Shown here: in pieces, positions 31,886 to 39,855 of the stretch
How positions within the stretch are numbered: the stretch's first letter is position 1
Layout: every line of letters starts with the position of its first letter
Assembly (NCBI RefSeq): GCF_963548695.1
Contig: NZ_CAUUWA010000014.1
Location: 1 to 44,962, forward strand
Length of the DNA stretch: 44,962 nt
Source: an uncultured Fretibacterium sp.
GTDB taxonomy: Bacteria > Synergistota > Synergistia > Synergistales > Aminobacteriaceae
Reading direction: 5' to 3'
Position numbers and translations under genes: made by a program
Notes under the pieces: model-generated
Told to the model about the DNA's origin: nothing
Database searches by the model: none
What the model saw: the letters and a program-made list of their open reading frames with translations, nothing else

Positions 31886-33526
31886 CTATTTTTCAGGAAA
31901 GCGCCCTTGCCCGGGCCCGTCCGACAGCGCGGCAAGGGACAGAAATTCCCCGAGCACCTCCGGGAGGATGTCCATGGAATAACACAGCTCCACCCGTTCG
32001 GTGAGCTTATGGGCATCGGCCCCGATGGGGCCGAGAAGGACGGAGGGAATGTCGACGGACCTCAGGGCCTCGAGGGGTATGGAGTAGCCGCGGCCCCACA
32101 GGGGCATGTTGGCCGCCAGGGGCGCGATGTCTTCCCCCCCGCCGCGGAAGCCCGTGTAGCTCAGGTCCGAGATCCCCTGAAAGATCTCGACCTCCGTGAA
32201 GCCCAGCCCCCGGTTCGCGAGGCTCCTCCGCACCGCCCCGGCGGCGTTTCGGATGGCCCGCTCCCGAGGCGTCCGTCCCTCGTTGATCCGGGCGGGATAG
32301 TAGGGCGGCAGGAACCCCACGACGACCAGAGGTCCCTTTTCCCCGACCCGATCCATCAGGAGCGAGAGGAACTCGACGTTGCGGTCCCGCTCGTCCGCTG
32401 CGGAGATGCGGGGAAGGAGCCCGTCCGTCAGACGCTCCCGGGACATCCCCGTCGCGGCGGACGCCCTTCCCAGAAGCTCATCGACATCCAACACCCGGAC
32501 AGGCCGGTCCCCGCATCCCAAGTGCTCGAAGGCAGATCGAAGCGCCCGGCCGGCCCTGGCCTTCATGTCCTCCAGGATCGAGGCCGGGGTCCGGTTCACG
32601 GTCAGGCAGTTGTAGTAGGCCACCGTGCGCTCGGGAAGCGTCACGGCATAGCGCTCCCGAAGGTCGCGCAGCCTCAGGCAGCAATCGGGCGAGAAGGTCT
32701 CTCCCCCGACGCTCTCGGCCCCGCGCCCCTCGATCGAGAGGTTCAGGCAGGAGGCTATCAGGGTCGAGTTCATCCCCTCCCCATAGTTTCCGACGTGAGC
32801 CTCCCTTCCGACGCACAGGAAGAAGGGCATGGCCTTGCCGATCGTGCCGAAATATATCCCGGGCCCATCGTTGCTCAGGACGGGTTCCGTGTCGACGCAG
32901 ACGACAAACTCGAGCTTCTCCCGCTCCCGAAGGTCCAGGAGGGCCGGAAGGGAAAGCCGCATCCCGGCGGAGTCGCCCTCCTCGTCCGGGACCAACCAGA
33001 GCAGGACGTTGAAGTCCAGCGCCTCCCGCTCGGCCGCCCAGTCCTCCAGAAGGCACAGGTTGACGGCAACCCCCGTCTTCATGTCGGACACGCCCCGGCC
33101 GAACAGGTAATCTCCCGATTCCAGGTCGCGCCTTGCGTCATCGGGCAGTTCCAGCCCGCCGATGCGGTTCGTGTAGGCCTCGGGGTCGAGCGCCCATGGG
33201 CGCAGCGGACCGCAAACGTCGGTATCGACGACATCGAAGTGCCCGGTCAGGATCACCGTTTTCCGGGTCGGGCGAGCCGCCTTGAGAAGAGCGAGGACCG
33301 CCCTCCTGTCCAGAGGGTCCTCCTCCAGGCGCACCAGGCGCAGGCTGTCCGGGTTCTCCCTGAAATAGGGAATGTGAGAGAGCCGGTCGTACAGAAACTG
33401 GGCGCACTGGTTCTCCCCCCCGTCGGACCCCGTAATGCTGGGGATGGCCACGAGACGCAGCATCAAATCATAAATACGCTCCCCCCTCGGGGTGAACCGA
33501 GGGCGCGAGTACCTGAAGGGCGGCAT
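31886..33526 (-). CDS. M20-family peptidase, RocB-like
   Basis: This 546-residue protein belongs to the M20 metallopeptidase family. The zinc ligands lie in L-T-G-H-F-D-V-V-D-T-D (His with Asp), G-R-G-V-S-D-M-K-T-G (bridging Asp) and P-D-E-E-G-D-S (catalytic and ligand Glu). The length and the start Y-D-L-M-L-R-L-V-A-I-P-S-I-T-G-S match RocB-like proteins, which are longer than DapE/ArgE and are linked to arginine use. The true substrate, a peptide or N-acyl amino acid, is not known. GGGAGA lies just before the ATG. It has no signal peptide and is cytoplasmic. Confidence 0.87.
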   Translation of the reverse strand: MPPFRYSRPRFTPRGERIYDLMLRLVAIPSITGSDGGENQCAQFLYDRLSHIPYFRENPDSLRLVRLEEDPLDRRAVLALLKAARPTRKTVILTGHFDVVDTDVCGPLRPWALDPEAYTNRIGGLELPDDARRDLESGDYLFGRGVSDMKTGVAVNLCLLEDWAAEREALDFNVLLWLVPDEEGDSAGMRLSLPALLDLREREKLEFVVCVDTEPVLSNDGPGIYFGTIGKAMPFFLCVGREAHVGNYGEGMNSTLIASCLNLSIEGRGAESVGGETFSPDCCLRLRDLRERYAVTLPERTVAYYNCLTVNRTPASILEDMKARAGRALRSAFEHLGCGDRPVRVLDVDELLGRASAATGMSRERLTDGLLPRISAADERDRNVEFLSLLMDRVGEKGPLVVVGFLPPYYPARINEGRTPRERAIRNAAGAVRRSLANRGLGFTEVEIFQGISDLSYTGFRGGGEDIAPLAANMPLWGRGYSIPLEALRSVDIPSVLLGPIGADAHKLTERVELCYSMDILPEVLGEFLSLAALSDGPGQGRFPEK

Positions 33527-33718
33527 TCTCCCTCTCCTCCTTAATAAACGGCTGTTTCAACAAAGGCCCTCTCTCTAAAAGCAATCTGCAATCAAAGGAC
33601 AAAGAGATCAAGGCTCAAACAAATTCCATAAAGCAAGAAAATCCAAAATCCGCGCGGTGAAGCACCCACTCGGCCGCGGGGACTTTGCATACTTTACCAC
33701 AGTCCTTTCATTAGATGA
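33527..33718. other. Intergenic region, no gene seen
   Basis: A moderately AT-rich stretch between the divergent M20 gene and the repeat array. I see no supported ORF. Confidence 0.5.
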
Positions 33719-33798
33719 AGAACGTGTCAAAAGAAGAACGTGTCAAAAGAAGGATGTGTCGGAAGAAGGATGTGTCGGAAAAAGTATGTGTCGGAAAA
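33719..33798 (+). repeat. Five direct repeats of 16 bp upstream of the TPR-ParA operon
   Basis: The units start at 33719, 33735, 33751, 33767 and 33783. Two are AGAACGTGTCAAAAGA, then AGGATGTGTCGGAAGA, AGGATGTGTCGGAAAA and AGTATGTGTCGGAAAA. All share GTGTC in the centre. The period is not a multiple of three, so they are unlikely to be coding. The array ends 7 bp before the -35 box of the downstream operon. Confidence 0.9.
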
Positions 33799-33805
33799 AA
33801 GGCGG

Positions 33806-33834
33806 TTGGATTTCCACTGAAAATAGCGTAAAAT
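33806..33834 (+). promoter_or_regulatory. Promoter of the TPR-ParA operon
   Basis: TTGGAT (33806-33811) and TAAAAT (33829-33834) are 17 bp apart, directly after the 16-bp repeats. The leader to the GTG at 34000 is about 160 nt. Just before the ribosome site it ends in a hairpin (GCTG-C-GGCTCA/TGAGCC-T-CAGC at about 33963-33986). Confidence 0.65.
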
Positions 33835-33999
33835 CAAATGGACCTTCGAGTTCTGGGCGCCGAAGTACGAATATACGGATTCCTCGGAGACAAAGACGCT
33901 CCAAGCGAAGCCGGACTGCTCGGGGGGAACGGAAAACCGGGTAAAGCACAACCTTGAAAATGGGCTGCGGCTCATTGAGCCTCAGCAGGAGGAGTTTTT

Positions 34000-35898
34000 G
34001 TGAGACATCAAAAAACAACGTTCTATTTTTTGTATAGCCTCTGGACACTGATCTCCATCGCGTATGTGTGTTCCTCCGCCGCTCACGCCGCCGATCTTCA
34101 GATAGTCCAGGGTGAGGATGCTTATGTCGGACAGGAGATCGTTTTGTCCTTGCAGGGCTCGCTCCTCTCACAGAGGCCCCTGTTCGAATGGTCCGTCAGC
34201 GGCGACGTCAAGTCCGTCCTGCTGAGAAACGGGGGGGCCGAATGCGCGTTCACCCCGATCAACACATCGGTCATCGATATCGAGGCCGTCGCAAAGAATA
34301 ATGACGGTCAGCTTCTGGCCACGGCGAAGCTCGGGCTCACCCCGCGCTACTTCGAGGTGGGGATTGAGAAGCTGGAGGAGGAAGAACCCCTTATGCTCTG
34401 GGACATTCAGGCCAAGGAGGACCGTCCCACAACGGAGCTGGCCAGCAACCGACCCATCCGTTTCGAGGCCGGGCTCACCCCCTCCTACGGCGGAGAGCTG
34501 CGCTACGCCTGGACCTCCGATGCCTCGACGTCTATTCTGAGCAGCGATGTCTCCCAGACCACAATAACCCGCAGCGAGATTGGGGACTCCGAGCTCTCCG
34601 TCCAGGTCTTCAACACGGCGGGGATCCTTCTGGGACGTGCCTCCCGCATCGTCTCCGTCACCGTTCCATCCTCCCGCATCGAGGACTCGGCACGCCATAA
34701 GGCGGGCTGGATGGACTGGCTGGAAGCCCAATCACAGTGGACCCAAAGCCGCTACTCAGAGGGAATGGAACTGGCAAGGCGCGCCGCGTCCAAGGTCCCC
34801 GAGGACCCCGACATCGCGGAGGGAGTCAAGGTCATGAGCGCCAATTACGACCGGGTCCTCCGGGCCCTTGAGCTCCAGAAGAAAGGCGCCGAGCAAAGGA
34901 GAAAGGACCTCCTCTCCGACGCGCTGAAAACCTTCCGGCGGGCCCGCGTCGTGTGGCCCATGCCCGAGAGCGAGTCGAGCATCAAAGAGCTCGAGGAAAC
35001 CATCGAAGCCCTCCGGGTCCGGAATCAGAAGGCGGAGTGGCTGAAGGACACGGCGGCAGCCTACGATCAGGAGGGACAGATCCAGGAGGCGCTGGAGTAC
35101 TACAATCAGTCTCAGGCTTTGGTCCCATCCCAGACCGTCGAGGAGCGGATATCCCGCATCTCCCGGCGCCTGGCGCTTATCGCCGAGGCGGACAAACTCG
35201 CCGGCACGGGCAGCTCCTTCGAGCGGAAGGGAAAGCTCGTCGAGGCCATCGAGAGCTACAAGGCCAGTCTCGAGCACAACCCCGATGGGGCACTGGCTCA
35301 GCATGTGAAGGAACTCGAGGAGATCGTCAGCCAGCGTAAGAAGCAGGCCGCGGCCCTCCTCCGGGAGGGAGGCGAGCTGCAGAGGAAAAGGCAGGAGCCC
35401 GAAGCCCTGCTGAGGTACCGGGAGAGTATGGCCATGTGGCCGAGCCCTGAGGCGCAGAAGCGGATCGACACGCTGGAGAGGACCGTCCAGCTTCCCCGGA
35501 GCGCGGATATACGCGCTCCGGAGAACTTCGGTATAGGGACGAAGTCCGACGCCGCACGCTTCCTGATTGCGGGAAATAAACTCTACGGCGAAAAACGCTA
35601 CAGGGAGGCCCTGGTTCAATACCGCAAGAGCTATGCTATCTCCCAGGACCAGATCCTGTCCGAGCTGATACGAAAGCTGGAGACCTCCTTGAACGAATAC
35701 GAGGCCATCCAGGCCGCCAACAAATTGATCAAGGAGGCCAACCTTCTTTACAACCAGGGGCATATCCGGGAGGCGGCGGCGAAGTACCGGGAGAGCCTGG
35801 CCGCCCACACCAACGCGGAGGTCGAGGCGTTTCTCAAGCATATCGAGAGCGCCGCTCCCGTCAGCACCGACGCCGAGGCGTCCGGGCAGGGAAAATAA
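34000..35898 (+). CDS. Exported TPR-repeat protein
   Basis: This 632-residue protein starts at a GTG that has AGGAGG six bases upstream. A signal peptide (F-Y-F-L-Y-S-L-W-T-L-I-S-I-A-Y-V-C-S-S-A-A-H-A) precedes A-D-L-Q. Residues 35-220 look like beta-rich Ig/PKD-like modules (V-G-Q-E-I-V-L-S-L-Q-G, F-E-W-S-V-S-G-D-V, L-R-Y-A-W-T-S-D-A). From about 230 to 620 there are TPR-like helical hairpins, recognisable by repeated A-x-x-Y-x-x-S-L and E-A-x-x-x-Y-R-x-S motifs. These proteins act as scaffolds at the envelope. The partner is unknown, and the co-transcribed ParA suggests a role in positioning or assembly. Confidence 0.85.
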   Translation: MRHQKTTFYFLYSLWTLISIAYVCSSAAHAADLQIVQGEDAYVGQEIVLSLQGSLLSQRPLFEWSVSGDVKSVLLRNGGAECAFTPINTSVIDIEAVAKNNDGQLLATAKLGLTPRYFEVGIEKLEEEEPLMLWDIQAKEDRPTTELASNRPIRFEAGLTPSYGGELRYAWTSDASTSILSSDVSQTTITRSEIGDSELSVQVFNTAGILLGRASRIVSVTVPSSRIEDSARHKAGWMDWLEAQSQWTQSRYSEGMELARRAASKVPEDPDIAEGVKVMSANYDRVLRALELQKKGAEQRRKDLLSDALKTFRRARVVWPMPESESSIKELEETIEALRVRNQKAEWLKDTAAAYDQEGQIQEALEYYNQSQALVPSQTVEERISRISRRLALIAEADKLAGTGSSFERKGKLVEAIESYKASLEHNPDGALAQHVKELEEIVSQRKKQAAALLREGGELQRKRQEPEALLRYRESMAMWPSPEAQKRIDTLERTVQLPRSADIRAPENFGIGTKSDAARFLIAGNKLYGEKRYREALVQYRKSYAISQDQILSELIRKLETSLNEYEAIQAANKLIKEANLLYNQGHIREAAAKYRESLAAHTNAEVEAFLKHIESAAPVSTDAEASGQGK

Positions 35899-35950
35899 CT
35901 TTCATGCCTCTTCCGGGGTCCGGTCTGGCGTTCTCGAGGAGGGAAATCAC

Positions 35951-36718
35951 TTGCTGATCATAGGTTTCTGTAACCTGAAGGGCGGCGTCGGCAAGACGAC
36001 GGCGTGTCAGAACGTGGCCGTAGGGTTGGCCCGTTTGGGCAAGAGGGTCGCCGTCCTGGACATGGATCCGCAAAGCAACCTGAGCGCCAGCTTCGGCATC
36101 TCGGTCGTCCCCGGAGCCCTCCAGATCTTCGACCTGCTCTCCAGGGAGGCCCGATGGGACGATGTCGTGACCTCCAAAGAGGGGGTCGACGTCATCCCCA
36201 GTTCGCTGGATCTGGTCATGGCGGAACTGCACCCCGAGGGGGCCATCGGGAAGGATACGCTTCTCCGCGAGGCCTTGGCCCTCGTGGACCCAAAACGCTA
36301 CGACTTCATCCTGCTGGACAGTCCCCCTCAGCTCGGCGTGTTCACCCGCAACGTGCTGACGGCCTCGAACCTGTTGGTCGTCCCTATGGACGGAGGTTTC
36401 TACAGCCTGGCCGGCCTACGCCTTCTCAACGAGGCCATCCCGCTGTTCAAGGCGCGCCTCAACCCCCGGCTCGCGTTCCTGGGGATCCTCATGACCCGCC
36501 ATAACCCCAACGTCTTCATCTCCCGCGAGGTGGCTTCCGAGGTTCGCAGCTTCTTCGGCAACCTGTTCTTCTCGGCCTACATCCGGCAAAACGTCAGCCT
36601 TATAGAGGCGTCCAGCCTGGGCATGTCCGTCTTCGCCTACGATCCGGCAAGCAACGGAGCGCACGACTACAAACGGGTCACAGCCGAATTTCTCGAGAGG
36701 TGTCAGAATCATGGCTAA
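35951..36718 (+). CDS. ParA-family ATPase
   Basis: This 255-residue protein starts at a TTG with GAGGAGGG seven bases upstream. The deviant Walker A motif is K-G-G-V-G-K-T-T (residues 10-17), with the signature lysine that binds across the dimer. Then come V-L-D-M-D-P-Q-S-N-L-S (Walker A') and F-I-L-L-D-S-P-P-Q-L-G (Walker B). There is no N-terminal helix-turn-helix, so it is not of the P1 ParA type but a short form like Soj or cargo-positioning ParA proteins. No parB follows. It lies 52 bp after the TPR gene and overlaps the next small gene by 8 bp. Confidence 0.93.
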   Translation: MLIIGFCNLKGGVGKTTACQNVAVGLARLGKRVAVLDMDPQSNLSASFGISVVPGALQIFDLLSREARWDDVVTSKEGVDVIPSSLDLVMAELHPEGAIGKDTLLREALALVDPKRYDFILLDSPPQLGVFTRNVLTASNLLVVPMDGGFYSLAGLRLLNEAIPLFKARLNPRLAFLGILMTRHNPNVFISREVASEVRSFFGNLFFSAYIRQNVSLIEASSLGMSVFAYDPASNGAHDYKRVTAEFLERCQNHG

Positions 36719-37127
36719 GAAGAAGATCAGACCCAGCCTGAAGGATTACCTGCGGACGGGGGTCGTTCGGTTCAACGATGAAGGGGAACAGGGGACTGGC
36801 GCAGAGCAGACGGCGCTCCCCCCCTCCCCTCCCGCCGACAACCACAGCCCCTCGGCGGCTCTCCTCGCCCTTCTCTCGGAGCGCGACCGTCTGACGTGGG
36901 AGCCGATCCTTAGCGCCGGAACGGAGATGCGAACCGCCCCCCTCGATTTCACGACCCTGAGGGAGGAGTTCCGCAGAGCGGACAAGAACCGTTTTACCTA
37001 CTACCTGATGTCGGACGGGGAGGAGCACCTGCGCCCGGTAAGGACGAGCGTCCAAATCCGAAGCCCGCTGAAGCTCCTCTTGAAATGGGACGAGACGGGC
37101 ATCCTTACCTGCTACGGACTTCAATGA
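36711..37127 (+). CDS. Small basic-N-terminus protein, probable ParA partner
   Basis: This 138-residue protein has no family I recognise. It starts M-A-K-K-K-I-R-P-S-L-K-D-Y-L-R-T-G, a short basic peptide. A low-complexity linker rich in Pro, Ser and Glu follows at residues 25-50. A compact C-terminal region is next (R-D-R-L-T-W-E-P-I-L-S-A-G and R-S-P-L-K-L-L-L-K-W-D-E-T-G-I-L). ParB-type and McdB-type partners commonly use a basic N-terminal peptide to stimulate ParA ATPase. The ATG overlaps the ParA stop by 8 bp, so the two are translated together. A partner role is inferred from position and N-terminal charge only. Confidence 0.75.
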   Translation: MAKKKIRPSLKDYLRTGVVRFNDEGEQGTGAEQTALPPSPPADNHSPSAALLALLSERDRLTWEPILSAGTEMRTAPLDFTTLREEFRRADKNRFTYYLMSDGEEHLRPVRTSVQIRSPLKLLLKWDETGILTCYGLQ

Positions 37128-37262
37128 CCACTGCGCCGCAATAACAAACGACACGACGGCAAGAAGGAGGCCCTCGGGCGGAGCCATACAGAGGCACGAG
37201 CGCACCGTCTGCCGCTGCACCGATCGATTGCGGGCGCTCGGCGAGGAAGGGAAACATACGGA

Positions 37263-38204
37263 ATGAATTTGTCTCAGCTCAAATACTTTCAGGCTGTCTG
37301 CCAGTTTGGAACGATTACCAGAGCCTCGAAGGAGCTTCATATTTCGCAGCCCTCCATTTCCAGCGCGATCAGGGAACTGGAGGAGGAGTACGGAGTGATC
37401 CTGTTTCAGAGAAGACATCATGGTATGGTCGTGACCGAAGCGGGGAAACGTCTTTTGACGATGTCCAGAACCCTGCTCAGCGAAACGGAACGTTTGAACC
37501 GAGTCATGACCGAGCTGAGCGACGAGCGTAAAATCTTGCAGATCGGAATTCCTTCGTTGTTGAGCCTGTTCATCCTGCCTAAGGTCATAGAGGCTTATAA
37601 ACGTAAAAGGCCCGATGTGCGGATTCGGGTCGAGAGCAGCGGCAGGAAAGAGGTATTTGAGCTGCTCACGGAAGGGGAACTCGACCTCGCGATACTGCCC
37701 TGCAGCACGTCAGGCTGTTTCGACTCGATCTACCATACGGTTCCTCTTTTCACACTGGAATTGGGAGTATGTGTTGCGCCGGGCCACCCGCTGAGCCAAA
37801 AGCCTGTTGTCACCATCGAAGACCTTCAGAGCGAGGACCTGGTGGTCTTCGAACAGGATTACCTGCATAAGGAAATCTTGTTCAATCGTTTCAAAGACGA
37901 GCACCTGAAGCCCAATATTTTGCTGGAGACATCGCAATTTTCTACAATCCTGAGTCTCGTGCAGCAGGGGACCGCGGTCAGCTTCGTTCTCAAGGATGTC
38001 GTAGAGGAATGGATGAAGATAAAATACATCCCCATATCCCCGCAGCTCAACTTGGACATCCGCATGATATGGCGGTCCGACGACTATATGTTTCAGTCCA
38101 TGAAAGACTTCATTCATCTGCTGGAGACGATGGACAAGGACGACATGAGATCTTCCGCAGACATCGACGCCGAAGCCTCCCGAATCGTCCCTGAACGACA
38201 ATGA
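37263..38204 (+). CDS. LysR-family transcriptional regulator
   Basis: This 313-residue protein has an N-terminal winged helix (M-N-L-S-Q-L-K-Y-F-Q-A-V and T-R-A-S-K-E-L-H-I-S-Q-P-S-I-S-S-A-I-R-E-L-E). A periplasmic-binding-protein-like effector domain follows (I-G-I-P-S-L-L, then E-L-D-L-A-I-L-P). It converges on gadB, and the gadC promoter lies 3.3 kb away. It may control gadCB, but LysR genes are usually divergent from their target, so this is only a guess. The ATG follows AGGAAGGGA by about ten bases. Confidence 0.93.
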   Translation: MNLSQLKYFQAVCQFGTITRASKELHISQPSISSAIRELEEEYGVILFQRRHHGMVVTEAGKRLLTMSRTLLSETERLNRVMTELSDERKILQIGIPSLLSLFILPKVIEAYKRKRPDVRIRVESSGRKEVFELLTEGELDLAILPCSTSGCFDSIYHTVPLFTLELGVCVAPGHPLSQKPVVTIEDLQSEDLVVFEQDYLHKEILFNRFKDEHLKPNILLETSQFSTILSLVQQGTAVSFVLKDVVEEWMKIKYIPISPQLNLDIRMIWRSDDYMFQSMKDFIHLLETMDKDDMRSSADIDAEASRIVPERQ

Positions 38205-38212
38205 ATTCAAGA

Positions 38213-38257
38213 GAGCCCCTGCAGCCGCGATGGGCTGCAGGGGCTCCTGCGTTTTTA
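38213..38257. terminator. Terminator between the LysR gene and gadB
   Basis: GAGCCCCTGCAGCC (38213-38226) and GGCTGCAGGGGCTC (38233-38246) form a perfect 14-bp stem with a 6-nt loop, and CTGCGTTTTTA follows on the plus strand. Confidence 0.88.
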
Positions 38258-38323
38258 CCCCGTCATTTCATCCACGTAGACGGAAAGAGTCCGATCCAGG
38301 AGGGACAAGACCGGCAAAGCCCC

Positions 38324-39796
38324 TTATCTGCCGCTGTGGTCAAATCCATTTCTCACCTTGTCGTCGCCTATGCCGCCGGCCAGCACCACCCGGGCTCCAT
38401 TCAGCACCTCGATCTGCTTCTTCACCTCCCTGATGCAAAGCATAGCCAAGGGCATGCTGAAGTCCTGTCGGAGGACGAGGCGCTGAACATCCACATCCCT
38501 CATATTCTCCGGCATCGGATAAGCCGGAACCATCCAGCCGTGCATGCGCAGACGGTCTTCCAGGTCGTAAAGCGTCCACGGAACGTTGGCGTCCTTCCTG
38601 AGCCTCCAGCAAACGATCGGGACCCTCTCGGCCGTTTCCAGCATTTCGAAAAGCCCCATCTTCCCGATTTCGTCGGCCATGTAGCGGGCCACATCGATTG
38701 TGCGCTGGTGTATCTCCTTGTAGCCGTCAAATCCATTGCGCATGAGCATATAATACTGCCCGACAATCTGCGACGCGCTGCGCGAAAAATTGATGGCGAT
38801 CGTCGCCTCTTCGCCGCCGAGGTAACTCACCCAGAAAATGAGGTCCTCCGGAAGAGCCTCCCTGCTGCGCCAGATCACCCAGCCTACCCCAGGATAGACC
38901 AAGCCGTATTTATGTCCGGACGTGCTGATCGACCACACGTTCTCCAAACGAAAGTCCCACTTGAGGTCGGGCTCGAGGAACGGCGCGATCATCCCCCCGG
39001 ATGCTCCGTCGACGTGAATGCGGATGGGAAGTGAGGGGTGATTTCTGTTGTAGCTTCCTACGAGCTTGTCGAGCGTGCACACGTCGTCGTATTTTCCGGT
39101 ATAGGTAATGCCAAGTATGGCGACGACACCGATCGTGTAATCGTCCACATAGTTCATGACCGTATCCATGTTGAGGGACAGGTGATCCTCGTCGATCGGG
39201 ACGAGGCGCATGTCAATTTCCCAGTAACGGCAGAACTTCTCCCAACACACCTGGTACCCGGAGGAGATGACGAGATTGGGCCTTTTCGCGTTGCGGTCGA
39301 CACCTGCCGCATCCGCCAGCTTCTTCCAGCGGAACAGCATCGCCAGCCCTCCGAGCATACAGGCCTCCGAGGAGCCCACCGTCGACGTTCCCATCGGCTT
39401 CTCCCCGGGGTCGGCGTTCCAGAGGCTGCCGATGATGTCGACGCAGCGATTCTCCAGGTCGGCCGTCATGGGATATTCATCCTTATCGATCGCGTTCTTC
39501 TCAAGGTTCTCCGCCATCAGCCGCGCGGCGGCAGGCTCCATGTACGTCTGGCAAAATGTCGCCAGGTTCTGCGTCGCGTTTCCCTCGATGCTCAGGTACT
39601 CGCGTATCATCTCGGAGGCGATGCGCGGCTCTATCGGTTTTCTATTGATCTTTTTGTCGGGCATTGCAACGTCACTGGCCTCGGAACCGAAGATGGGCGT
39701 CAGATACCGGGTCCTGGCATCGAGAGCCGCGAGTTCGTCGCTTATCTTTCCCGCGCTCTTCCTGGTCATTTTGCCTGACAATGGCTTCTTATCCAT
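38324..39796 (-). CDS. gadB: Glutamate decarboxylase
   Basis: This 490-residue PLP enzyme converts glutamate and a proton to GABA and carbon dioxide. Family signatures are G-T-S-T-V-G-S-S-E-A-C-M-L-G-G-L-A, H-V-D-G-A-S-G-G-M-I-A-P-F and the lysine in S-I-S-T-S-G-H-K-Y-G-L-V-Y-P-G. It ends G-F-D-H-S-G-R, with a His near the C-terminus as in bacterial GadB, where the tail closes the site at neutral pH. AGGAGAAGG lies just before the ATG. It is downstream of gadC in the same operon, giving a complete acid-resistance or proton-motive cycle. Confidence 0.96.
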   Translation of the reverse strand: MDKKPLSGKMTRKSAGKISDELAALDARTRYLTPIFGSEASDVAMPDKKINRKPIEPRIASEMIREYLSIEGNATQNLATFCQTYMEPAAARLMAENLEKNAIDKDEYPMTADLENRCVDIIGSLWNADPGEKPMGTSTVGSSEACMLGGLAMLFRWKKLADAAGVDRNAKRPNLVISSGYQVCWEKFCRYWEIDMRLVPIDEDHLSLNMDTVMNYVDDYTIGVVAILGITYTGKYDDVCTLDKLVGSYNRNHPSLPIRIHVDGASGGMIAPFLEPDLKWDFRLENVWSISTSGHKYGLVYPGVGWVIWRSREALPEDLIFWVSYLGGEEATIAINFSRSASQIVGQYYMLMRNGFDGYKEIHQRTIDVARYMADEIGKMGLFEMLETAERVPIVCWRLRKDANVPWTLYDLEDRLRMHGWMVPAYPMPENMRDVDVQRLVLRQDFSMPLAMLCIREVKKQIEVLNGARVVLAGGIGDDKVRNGFDHSGR

Positions 39797-39855
39797 AACC
39801 TTCTCCTTTCCCTGATCTCTTCCTTACAATCTGCAGGCTGTGCCGCAGCTGCCGT

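Noticed and set aside
31907..33544. A 545-codon plus-strand ORF opposite the M20 peptidase
   Set aside because: It is an antisense shadow; the minus-strand protein has all M20 metal-ligand motifs.
33719..33798. The 16-bp repeats as a CRISPR array
   Set aside because: The units are directly adjacent without spacers and are too short for CRISPR repeats.
33657..33944. A 95-codon plus-strand ORF across the 16-bp repeats
   Set aside because: It is read through a repeat whose period is not a multiple of three, and it has no ribosome site. It ends far from the next gene.
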